Assembly (NCBI GenBank): GCA_009785015.1
Contig: WQXD01000144.1
Span: 1-8,937, forward strand
DNA from: Oscillospiraceae bacterium
Lineage (GTDB): Bacteria > Bacillota_A > Clostridia > Oscillospirales > WRJC01
Direction of reading: 5' to 3'
Length of the DNA: 8,937 nt
The notes under the pieces: model-generated
Seen by the model: the letters and a program-made list of their open reading frames with translations, nothing else
Database searches by the model: none
Told to the model about the DNA's origin: nothing
Shown: positions 1 through 6,237 of the stretch, piece after piece
Layout of the letters: every line of letters starts with the position of its first letter
Numbering within the stretch: the first letter of the stretch is position 1
Translations under genes and position numbers: made by a program

Positions 1-1364
1 GTTTTCAAGGTATTGGCGACGAAAGTTTTGCCTCGTCCAAATCATTTTGCCAAACATTTATAAAACAAGTAGTCCGGGCATTGCGATTTTCCGCGGTTTC
101 AAAAGAATATATAAAAAAATGGGGTGACAGCAAAATAACAGAGTTTGACGATTTAAGTCATCATATAACCGCTATGTGCGAAGATAAAAAACTTGTGCTG
201 CTCATAGATGAAGTTGACAGAACAAGCAATAATCGCGTATTTTTGCATTTTATAGATATGCTCAGAGAAAAATTTTTGTCCCGCAAAACGGGACAGGACT
301 ATACATTTCACAGCGTAATTCTTGCGGGGGTATATGACATTAAAAATATAAAATTGAAATTAATCAACGAAGGTTTGCATGTTCCAACCGAAAATGAAAA
401 CAAAATATATAATTCACCGTGGAACATAGCGGTTGATTTTGAAATTGATATGTCGTTTAGCCCTGCGGAAATAGCCACCATGCTGGAAGAATATGAAAAA
501 GAGCATAATACAGGTATGGACATACCCGCCGTATCGGATGAAATATATAATTATACGGGCGGCTATCCGTTCCTGGTGTCAAGAATTTGCCAGCATATCG
601 ATGAAAAGTTTGATAAAGAATGGACAACTGACGGCATTCGCGAGGCCGTCAAAATAATGCTTGCAGAAAAGAATACATTATTCGACGACTTATTCAAAAA
701 CCTCGAAAACAACAAGGATTTGTACAGCGTCATATACGATATACTGATCGCGGGGACACAGATATCATTCAATGCGGACAATCCGACTTTGGATTTGGGC
801 ATGGTGTACGGAATCATCAAGGAATTTGAGCGTTATGTAAACATATCGAACAGAATATTCGAGATAAGGATATGCGATTACTTCATATCCAAAGACAACC
901 AAAAGAGAACGCCGAAAACGGGAGTATTGCAGCGCGACGTAATTAAAGACGGCAGATTCGACATGGAACTGTGCCTGCGGAAATTCGCGGACCATTACGC
1001 CGAAATATTTACGGAAAATGACATAGAATTTTTGGAAAGCCATGGACGGCTGATATTTTTGTCATATCTGAAGCCGCTCATCAACGGGCAGGGATTTTAT
1101 CATATAGAGAGCCGGTTTACCGATTTGCGGCGAATGGATATAGTGGTGGATTTCGGATGCGAACAGTTTATAATAGAGCTTAAATTGTGGAAAGGCGAGG
1201 AGGCCGAAAAAAAAGCATACAATCAACTTATGGGTTATATGGAAACAAAAAGAGCGGCGACAGGATATTTATTGATATTTGATTTCCGTCTGCGAAAAAA
1301 CAAAGAACGAAAAGCCAAGTGGCTCGATATCGACGGTAAAAAAATTTTTGAAGTGATTGTATAA
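1..1364 (+). CDS. AAA ATPase fused to PD-(D/E)XK nuclease-like domain, 5'-truncated by window edge
   Basis: The frame is open to the left edge (first whole codon at 3) and encodes 453 residues up to TAA at 1362-1364. The TTG at 81 is therefore internal, not the start. Early residues FQGIGDESF fit the part of this family that follows the P-loop, so the Walker A motif should lie outside the window. Walker B is visible as LVLLIDEVD (Asp-Glu codons 207-212). The region GGYPFLVSRICQHI (about 558-600) resembles the lid of this ATPase family, and a winged-helix-like stretch seems to follow (about 700-890). The C-terminus has PD-(D/E)XK-type residues: Asp in RRMDIVVDFG (1137-1139), the ELKLW strand (Glu 1176-1178, Lys 1182-1184) and a later NQLMGYM helix. 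Such AAA-nuclease fusions are common and multicopy in Clostridia and Bacteroidetes. Their role is not well established; a nucleic-acid or mobile-element function is often suspected. The gene looks more AT-rich than those to its right and has its own terminator, so it is a separate unit. Confidence 0.85.
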   Translation, partial: FQGIGDESFASSKSFCQTFIKQVVRALRFSAVSKEYIKKWGDSKITEFDDLSHHITAMCEDKKLVLLIDEVDRTSNNRVFLHFIDMLREKFLSRKTGQDYTFHSVILAGVYDIKNIKLKLINEGLHVPTENENKIYNSPWNIAVDFEIDMSFSPAEIATMLEEYEKEHNTGMDIPAVSDEIYNYTGGYPFLVSRICQHIDEKFDKEWTTDGIREAVKIMLAEKNTLFDDLFKNLENNKDLYSVIYDILIAGTQISFNADNPTLDLGMVYGIIKEFERYVNISNRIFEIRICDYFISKDNQKRTPKTGVLQRDVIKDGRFDMELCLRKFADHYAEIFTENDIEFLESHGRLIFLSYLKPLINGQGFYHIESRFTDLRRMDIVVDFGCEQFIIELKLWKGEEAEKKAYNQLMGYMETKRAATGYLLIFDFRLRKNKERKAKWLDIDGKKIFEVIV

Positions 1365-1379
1365 AAAAATAAGCGTCCG

Positions 1380-1415
1380 AAAATAATATGACAGACTATT
1401 GTCATATTATTTTTT
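1380..1415 (+). terminator. AT-rich hairpin terminator after the ATPase-nuclease gene
   Basis: A perfect 14-bp inverted repeat (arms 1380-1393 and 1400-1413, with TAATATGACA in the left arm) encloses a 6-nt loop. The 3' arm runs into a six-T stretch (1410-1415). It lies 15 nt after the stop codon. The stem is poor in GC, so termination may be modest. The symmetry means it could also act on the opposite strand, because the left arm begins with a run of A. Confidence 0.7.
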
Positions 1416-1471
1416 ATTGTATCAAAATAAAGATACAGCCGTTCATAAATTATTTACAAAAATTCACTTCG

Positions 1472-1481
1472 CAATATATTG
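1472..1481. promoter_or_regulatory. Palindrome overlapping the padR -35 box, candidate operator
   Basis: CAATATATTG is a perfect 10-bp palindrome whose last three bases are the first three of the -35 hexamer at 1479-1484. PadR proteins are dimeric repressors that often bind dyads in their own promoter, so this is a plausible autoregulatory operator. A direct repeat AATGT (1493-1497 and 1505-1509) also flanks the -10 region. AT-rich palindromes of this length can arise by chance, so the role is inferred from position only. Confidence 0.35.
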
Positions 1482-1507
1482 ACAATCATAGTAATGTGGT
1501 ATATAAT
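1479..1507 (+). promoter_or_regulatory. Consensus sigma-A/sigma-70 promoter for the padR operon
   Basis: A perfect -35 box TTGACA (1479-1484) and a perfect -10 box TATAAT (1502-1507) are separated by exactly 17 nt. Transcription would start near 1514, leaving a leader of about 25 nt before the padR ATG. A full consensus promoter suits a gene that is strongly expressed unless repressed, as expected for an autoregulated PadR operon. Confidence 0.9.
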
Positions 1508-1524
1508 GTATTCAACAAGTCAAA

Positions 1525-1530
1525 AGGGAG
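1525..1530 (+). promoter_or_regulatory. Ribosome binding site that fixes the padR start
   Basis: AGGGAG lies 7 nt before ATG 1538. It supports that start over the in-frame ATG at 1388, which would place the promoter and the terminator hairpin inside the coding region. Confidence 0.85.
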
Positions 1531-1537
1531 TGAAATA

Positions 1538-1870
1538 ATGGAAGTAAAAACATCTGCCGATTTGCTCCGCGGGCATACGGACACCATTGTATTGAGCATA
1601 TTGCAAAAAGGCGACAACTACGGATATGAAATCCACAAGAGCATAATCGACAAACTCGGCGGCGAATATGAATTAAAAGAAGCCACTTTATATTCGAGTT
1701 ACAAACGGCTCGAAGCGGACGGTTATGTCATTTCGTTTTGGGGCGACGAAACGCTCGGGGGCCGGCGCAAGTATTACAGAATCACCGAAAGCGGAAAAGA
1801 ACTTTTTCGGCAAAACAAAGCCGATTGGCTCAAGACACAAGTCATACTCAACAAATTACTGGAGGGATAA
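1538..1870 (+). CDS. PadR-family transcriptional repressor
   Basis: This 110-residue protein has the usual length of short PadR repressors (subfamily 1). The winged helix covers roughly residues 15-95: ILQKGDNYGYEIHKSI, then EATLYSSYKRLEADGYV as the recognition-helix region, then GGRRKYYRITESGKELF forming the wing and following helix. These match the PadR pattern GYEI...TLY..L.RLE..G.I...YRIT..G. The family binds dyads near its own promoter and is usually released by small molecules or stress. It is the first gene after a consensus promoter carrying an overlapping palindrome, which suggests autoregulation. The next gene starts 4 nt after its stop, and the ribosome site GGAGGG of that gene (1861-1866) lies within the last padR codons, so the two are translationally linked. 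The identity is secure; the ligand is unknown. Confidence 0.95.
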   Translation: MEVKTSADLLRGHTDTIVLSILQKGDNYGYEIHKSIIDKLGGEYELKEATLYSSYKRLEADGYVISFWGDETLGGRRKYYRITESGKELFRQNKADWLKTQVILNKLLEG

Positions 1871-1874
1871 AAAA

Positions 1875-2771
1875 ATGAAAGAAAAAGTTTATGTTGACCG
1901 CTTGTTCGCGGATTATGAAGATACGCCGGAAATACGCGATTTTAAAGAAGAAATCGCCGGAAACTTGAAAGAACGCGTCAAAGAGCTTTTGTCAAAAGGA
2001 TTGGATGAAGAAAAAGCGTTTGAGCGGGCCGCCGCAGAGCTCGGCGACATCACTGCGATTGCCGACGATGTGGGAAAGAAAAAACGCAATGAAACCATCA
2101 GCCAAATGTATATGGGAGCCAAAGTACCGCTCACAAAAAAGACGGCGGCGGGAATAACGGCCGCCTCGGGTTTACTTATGCTCGGCGCGGGATTGGCGCT
2201 GATCACATTTTTGAGGAAAACGGGTAATGCACAGCCCTATTATATATCGGCCGCAATGCTGTCAGTCGCTTTTGGTTTGTACGCCTATTTCGGCCTGACA
2301 CAAGAAACCGCCGCGCATTATCCCATGAAAAGCGGGCGGGCATTGGCTTATGGGGGAGTATGGTTGATCGGCTTTTTAGTAGCGGGGCTTTGTTTCGTGT
2401 CATTTGTTTTCGACGGATTTGAAATGTCCGCCGCGTTGGGTATCAAAATGGCGTTGATACTGCCTGCGGTTTGCGCGCTGATATTTTTGCTCGCGACGGA
2501 AACCAAACGCCGTAAGCCCTGGCTGAAAGCTATGATTGAACATGAAATTGAAAATTCCGTGAAATTTCAAACGGATATGGTTGATCCCATGAGAGCAGCA
2601 AGATTCGGAGTGGCAAGCGGCGGGCTTTGGATTTTGGCAATAGCGGTTTTTATCACGCTCGGCGTTATAATCAGCTGGCAGTATTCGTGGCTTGTGTTTC
2701 TTTTTGCGCTGGCGGTACAGGTTTTTATGACAGCATCGATATTCGGAGGAAACAATTATAAAAAACCTTGA
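1875..2771 (+). CDS. Permease-prefix/HAAS-like membrane protein, PadR partner
   Basis: The gene encodes 298 residues. The chosen ATG follows GGAGGG (1861-1866) by 8 nt; the same frame is open further upstream but lacks support. Residues 1-68 form a charged helical module (YEDTPEIRDFKEEIAGNL, then LDEEKAFERAAAELGD) of the permease-prefix/HAAS type that is typically encoded directly behind padR. About six hydrophobic segments follow, near 91-113, 121-140, 157-180, 188-207, 246-267 and 270-290, with a basic loop around KRRK (211-214). It should sit in the cytoplasmic membrane with the helical module inside. Related PadR-linked proteins are thought to sense or respond to envelope conditions, but the biochemical role is not established. 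The membrane part does not resemble an ABC permease I recognise, and no ATPase gene is adjacent. The family call is sound; the function is unknown. Confidence 0.8.
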   Translation: MKEKVYVDRLFADYEDTPEIRDFKEEIAGNLKERVKELLSKGLDEEKAFERAAAELGDITAIADDVGKKKRNETISQMYMGAKVPLTKKTAAGITAASGLLMLGAGLALITFLRKTGNAQPYYISAAMLSVAFGLYAYFGLTQETAAHYPMKSGRALAYGGVWLIGFLVAGLCFVSFVFDGFEMSAALGIKMALILPAVCALIFLLATETKRRKPWLKAMIEHEIENSVKFQTDMVDPMRAARFGVASGGLWILAIAVFITLGVIISWQYSWLVFLFALAVQVFMTASIFGGNNYKKP

Positions 2772-2796
2772 CTTTGTGCCCTTTTTGTGCTACAAT
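2768..2796 (+). promoter_or_regulatory. Strong promoter overlapping the upstream stop codon
   Basis: A -35 box TTGACT (2768-2773) and a -10 box TACAAT (2791-2796) are separated by 17 nt. The -35 box contains the TGA stop (2769-2771) of the membrane protein gene. Transcription from about 2803 would cover the DUF503 and GH36 genes. I see no terminator between the padR operon and this promoter, so read-through from the padR promoter is also possible. Confidence 0.8.
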
Positions 2797-2812
2797 ATAA
2801 ACAATAAACGTT

Positions 2813-2832
2813 TTTTGCGATATATCGTAAAA
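2813..2832. promoter_or_regulatory. 20-bp near-palindrome in the leader of the DUF503-GH36 transcript
   Basis: TTTTGCGATATATCGTAAAA is symmetric apart from one pair (G 2817 against T 2828, a permitted G-U pair in RNA). It lies about 10 nt after the predicted transcription start and about 31 nt before the DUF503 start. As DNA it could be a roadblock-type operator. As RNA it could form a seven-pair stem with a 4-nt loop. The rest of the leader (2797-2863) is very AT-rich with no other structure I can support. Confidence 0.45.
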
Positions 2833-2863
2833 TATATATTTTATTTATTAAAAATTTACGCCC

Positions 2864-3142
2864 ATGATTACTTTATCCGCAAAACTGACATTTTTTATCC
2901 CATACGCGGCTTCGCTTAAAGACAAGCGGCAAATCCGCCGGAGTCTCATCGAAAAAACACGCTGTCACTTCAACGCCTCTGTCGCGGAAGTGGGCACTTT
3001 GGACATCCATCAGACTTTGACTATCGGAATCGCCGTCGTTTCGGGCGAAAATGCCCACGCCCAAAATTCGGTGGACGAAATCATCCGCTTTATGGAAAGA
3101 AACACAGAAGCGGAATTGATAGAAATAGAAATAGAAAACTAA
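2864..3142 (+). CDS. ylxP: DUF503 (YlxP-like) protein
   Basis: This 92-residue protein matches the DUF503 pattern over its length: a first beta strand, then SLKDKRQIRRSLIEKTR (residues 17-33), FNASVAEVGTLD, IGIAVVSGENAHAQ and a C-terminal helix with EIIRFMERN. Length and fold fit the usual 90-100 residues. The family is a small ferredoxin-like fold protein. In Bacilli and Clostridia it often sits between infB and rbfA, which suggests a link to ribosome maturation, though its biochemical role is unproven. Here it is instead the first gene behind a strong promoter and 29 nt ahead of a GH36 gene. The ATG has no clear Shine-Dalgarno sequence (the preceding bases are AAAATTTACGCCC), but the first strand of the domain starts at once, so the start is probably right. 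Confidence 0.85.
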   Translation: MITLSAKLTFFIPYAASLKDKRQIRRSLIEKTRCHFNASVAEVGTLDIHQTLTIGIAVVSGENAHAQNSVDEIIRFMERNTEAELIEIEIEN

Positions 3143-3171
3143 TTTTTACGTGAATACGGAGGAATAAATTT

Positions 3172-5205
3172 ATGCCGAAAACATGCTATAAAAACCCGGA
3201 ATCGAAAAAAATTTACGAAGGCTATATCAGCGATCTCTCCACGTTTCCCGTCAGCTTCGCGTACGACGAAAAACTTTACCGCGGTTTTGACCCGGATGTA
3301 TTCAAACAAATAAGCAGGGAAGTCTCGCGCGAAGGCGAAAAAGAGCAGACCGTAATCGTCATGGAAACCGGCGGCAACCTGCAAATCACCCTATTGGCCG
3401 CGTATTACGAAAATTACGGGGCGTATGAATGGACGATATGGTTTGAAAACACAGGCACAAAAAATACGGGCGTGATAAGCAAAATAAAAGCGGCGGACAT
3501 GTGTTTTGCGGGGGATAACCCGGTGCTGAGCGGCATACTCGGGGATCATCAGAACCAATACAGGCCCTATGAGCACAAATTAAACGAAAATAGCGAAAAT
3601 AATGTAAATTTCAAATCCGAGATAGGCAAACCCACGCATATATACTTTCCGTATTTCAACCTCGAGCACGGAGACGGCGGCACGCTCATCGCCCTTGGCT
3701 GGGGCGGCACATGGGAAGCCGATTTCAGCGTTTCCGGCGGCAATACGCATTTTACAGCCGTTTCGACCAACAATCTGCGCACATATTTAAAGCCGGGCGA
3801 AAGCATCCGCACCGCCCTGATGGCATTTATCCGCTATGAAACGCGAGACAAAGACCGCGCAACCAATTTGTGGCGCCGCTGGTATATAAATTGCAGCATG
3901 CCCCGCCAAAACGCGGCCGGAGAATCGCTCAGGCCGTTTTCCACAACCTGCATTTCGGGGGATACCGGGCTTCCGAATTCCGACGGGAGCATATCCGAGC
4001 GTCATTTCACCTGGAAACCCTCCCTTGAAAAAATGCTCTCCGAGAATATACGCCCCACTTACAGATGGTTTGACGCGGGCTGGTATTTTGACCCTTACAA
4101 AAAAACCGTGGAATCCGACTGGTGGGGCACCGTCGGCACCTGGGAGCTCGACGCCGAAAAATGGCCCGGCGGAACATTTTATGAATCCACCGAATTTTCG
4201 CGCCAAAACGGCATGAAAACGCTCGTCTGGTTTGAGCCGGAGCGCGTCACGCACATAGAAGGCCTGGCTGCGAATTACGGTTATAAAAAAGAATGGGCGA
4301 TGTCCGACGGAGGCAATGTGATCTCCAATAATATCGGCGACCCCGAATGCTTGAAATGGACTGCGGAGCGCATCATATCCATGATGGACAAAAACGGCGT
4401 CGAAATGTACCGCGAGGACAACAACTGCTATCCTACCAAATGCTGGCAGAACGCCGACGCCGCCCAAGGCGAAAACCGCTCGGGCATAACCGAAAACAAA
4501 GCGGTTTCGGCGCACTACAAGCTCTGGGATATGATAATAGATTACTGCAGACAAAACAGCAAAGACACCTTCGTGGATTCCTGCGCCAGCGGCGGAGGGC
4601 GGAACGATCTGGAATCCATGCGCAGAGGCATCCCCCTGCTGCGCAGCGATTCGGACCGCACCACCACCTCGCTGCGCCTCTCCATGACCACGGCTTTCAA
4701 CAAATGGATACCGTTTTGCGGCGCCCTCACCACGGAGCAAGTTGGCCAGCTCGACCCCGACGGCAAACGCGACCCGTATATATTCCGCGCCTCGTATCTC
4801 CCGATTTTCAATATTTCGGCGCAGTGGACCCAAGACCCCGCGACCGATTTCGATATGATACGCTTCGGCATAAACGAATGGAACTCGGTAAAAGAATATT
4901 TGCTTGAGGATTTTTATGTTTTGACGGACTGGAAACCGGAAAGCGACAAAACCGGCTGGACGAGCTATATGTTTTACGATCCGGAAAAAGGCGGCGGCGC
5001 GCTTTTGGGTTTTCGCATGGAAGAATGCGAAAAATCCACATGCGAAATCAGGCTTTCCATGCTGGAAGCCTCTAAAACCTACGAGCTCAAAGACGCCGAT
5101 ACCGGCCTTATCGGCCGCTTTTCCGGAAGCGAGCTGGGGCTTGGGTACACTTTGAGCCACGACAAACCCCGCTCGGCGAAGCTTATATTTATAAAAGAAG
5201 TATAA
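3172..5205 (+). CDS. GH36-type alpha-galactosidase (glycoside hydrolase)
   Basis: The 677-residue product is predicted to hydrolyse terminal alpha-galactosides such as those of raffinose or melibiose. There is no signal peptide (MPKTCYKNPESKK), so it is cytoplasmic and would act on imported sugars. Layout: N-terminal beta-sandwich about 1-270 with GWGGTWEADF, TIM barrel about 285-600, small C-terminal beta domain about 605-677. Barrel motifs are WFDAGWYFDPY (Asp301), TLVWFEPERV (Glu355, Arg358), MYREDNNCYP with Asp416 as likely nucleophile, and DSCASGGGRNDLE (469-481) followed by LLRSDSD with Asp493 as likely acid/base. The nucleophile strand reads YREDNN rather than the classical KWDMN, so this belongs to a divergent clade and the substrate may differ. 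ATG 3172 follows GGAGGA (3158-3163) by 8 nt. Co-transcription with DUF503 is likely. The stop lies 3 nt from the stop of the opposing operon. Confidence 0.9.
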   Translation: MPKTCYKNPESKKIYEGYISDLSTFPVSFAYDEKLYRGFDPDVFKQISREVSREGEKEQTVIVMETGGNLQITLLAAYYENYGAYEWTIWFENTGTKNTGVISKIKAADMCFAGDNPVLSGILGDHQNQYRPYEHKLNENSENNVNFKSEIGKPTHIYFPYFNLEHGDGGTLIALGWGGTWEADFSVSGGNTHFTAVSTNNLRTYLKPGESIRTALMAFIRYETRDKDRATNLWRRWYINCSMPRQNAAGESLRPFSTTCISGDTGLPNSDGSISERHFTWKPSLEKMLSENIRPTYRWFDAGWYFDPYKKTVESDWWGTVGTWELDAEKWPGGTFYESTEFSRQNGMKTLVWFEPERVTHIEGLAANYGYKKEWAMSDGGNVISNNIGDPECLKWTAERIISMMDKNGVEMYREDNNCYPTKCWQNADAAQGENRSGITENKAVSAHYKLWDMIIDYCRQNSKDTFVDSCASGGGRNDLESMRRGIPLLRSDSDRTTTSLRLSMTTAFNKWIPFCGALTTEQVGQLDPDGKRDPYIFRASYLPIFNISAQWTQDPATDFDMIRFGINEWNSVKEYLLEDFYVLTDWKPESDKTGWTSYMFYDPEKGGGALLGFRMEECEKSTCEIRLSMLEASKTYELKDADTGLIGRFSGSELGLGYTLSHDKPRSAKLIFIKEV

Positions 5206-5208
5206 CCG

Positions 5209-6216
5209 CTATTTTATGCACTTGATCTGGCCCGAAAGGCCGTTCAGGCTCGCATTCGAGGAATCGCTGCATATGGTCTCATAAGTCCAGACGCCGAGTT
5301 CATCCGGCGTAAAAGCGCAAATCCAAGAATCCGAATTGGCGTCGTAGGGCGCAGGCGCGATTTCCTGCCTGCCGGAATCGGCGTGGGTGTATATGACGTC
5401 GAGCGTAATATCCTGAGGCAGCATTTGTATTTCACCTTCGGCAAATTCCTTTGTTATCTGGACGTCGTCGAGATATATATGCTGATCCTCTCCCGGCCCT
5501 ATCATGTCGTAGAGCAGAATGGCGGAGCGGAAGCCGAATTTGGGCTCGATATCTTCTTCGGTCACGTTTATAGTGGCGGTAAGCTCCATCCATTCCCCGA
5601 GTTTCACGGGTTTTCCCGGATTGAGATGTTTGTACATATCTCCGTTTTTGTTGTCAATAAAAGAACATTCGTCGTCCGGATCCCTGCCGCGCATTATTAT
5701 ATTGCAGCTTTTGCTCTGTCCCGCATCGATTATATCCACAAATATCCACATGGTTATCGTGTATTTGCCTGTTCCGTTGGCCTTTAAAAGATCGTAAACC
5801 TCGAGGCCCGGAGCCACCCAGTGCGCCGGCCTTTCGGTGGCGACAAGCGATTTTGAGCCTGTGTGCGCTTTTTCATTTGTCAGATCGATCACAGCCCCCG
5901 CGAAGCCGAACCACTCGTCCGGCAAATCGTCGAATTCAAAAGAGGAAAACTCATCCGAAAACAGCTTGCCCGTCTCGTTATACACCTTCAGGCTCTTGAA
6001 AGTTTTTATTTCTTCCGAACCGATTTTTACGTTGCCGGGTTTGTTTGGGTCCTCCGTGGGTTCTTCCGTGGGGGCGGCGCTCGTGCTTTCGGCGGTTTGA
6101 GTTTTGGCGGCGTCTTCGTTTTTTTCATCTTTTTCGGCTTCGCCGCCGCAGGCCGTAAAAACGGCTGCGAGATACAGGATAAAAATCAACAGAACAATTT
6201 TAAATAAACTTTTCAT
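5209..6216 (-). CDS. Lipoprotein with CBM4/9-like and DUF5060-like domains
   Basis: This is the last visible gene of the leftward operon (335 residues). The start at 6216 follows a GAGGTGG site (6224-6230) by 7 nt. Residues 1-22 are a signal peptide ending in VFTA before Cys23, a lipobox with an atypical Phe at -3, so the protein should be lipid-anchored outside the membrane. A Glu/Thr/Pro-rich linker (24-60) follows. Residues about 85-265 look like a CBM4/9/22-type jelly roll: EKAHTGSKSLVATER, then KYTITMWIFV, GEWMELTATI and HIYLDDVQI. Residues 269-335 resemble DUF5060: WICAFTPDELGVWTYETICS, then LNGLSGQIKC. DUF5060 normally precedes a hydrolase barrel, but here the protein ends with it. It likely binds glycan at the surface without cutting it. 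The lipoprotein call is firm, the CBM likely and DUF5060 probable. Confidence 0.8.
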   Translation of the reverse strand: MKSLFKIVLLIFILYLAAVFTACGGEAEKDEKNEDAAKTQTAESTSAAPTEEPTEDPNKPGNVKIGSEEIKTFKSLKVYNETGKLFSDEFSSFEFDDLPDEWFGFAGAVIDLTNEKAHTGSKSLVATERPAHWVAPGLEVYDLLKANGTGKYTITMWIFVDIIDAGQSKSCNIIMRGRDPDDECSFIDNKNGDMYKHLNPGKPVKLGEWMELTATINVTEEDIEPKFGFRSAILLYDMIGPGEDQHIYLDDVQITKEFAEGEIQMLPQDITLDVIYTHADSGRQEIAPAPYDANSDSWICAFTPDELGVWTYETICSDSSNASLNGLSGQIKCIK

Positions 6217-6237
6217 ATTTTTTCCACCTCATCTTTC

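Noticed and set aside
81..83. TTG as the start of the ATPase-nuclease gene
   Set aside because: The frame stays open to the left edge, and the upstream residues (FQGIGDESF and following) fit the family, so the codon is internal.
278..294. Hairpin GTCCCG-CAAAA-CGGGAC
   Set aside because: It is a 6-bp stem in the middle of the ATPase coding region with no T run after it. It is probably incidental.
1418..1437. Short inverted repeat TGTATC / GATACA after the terminator
   Set aside because: Only 6 bp with an 8-nt loop in AT-rich DNA, and not placed at a promoter element.
1388..1537. An N-terminal extension of the PadR frame starting at ATG 1388
   Set aside because: It would translate half of the terminator hairpin and the whole consensus promoter. 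The PadR domain and a good ribosome site both point to ATG 1538.
1725..1874. An upstream extension of the membrane protein frame inside padR
   Set aside because: It overlaps conserved PadR codons in another frame. The start at 1875 has a strong GGAGGG site and begins directly with the known prefix domain.
5095..5115. Inverted repeat GCCGATA / TATCGGC as a terminator of the leftward operon
   Set aside because: It lies inside the GH36 coding region, and in the leftward direction no U-rich tract follows.
3787..5160. A 457-codon open frame antisense to the GH36 gene
   Set aside because: It lies wholly inside a gene with clear GH36 motifs. Its translation is rich in Arg, Ala, Gly and Phe with no recognisable domain, as expected for the reverse frame of a gene with GC-rich third positions.
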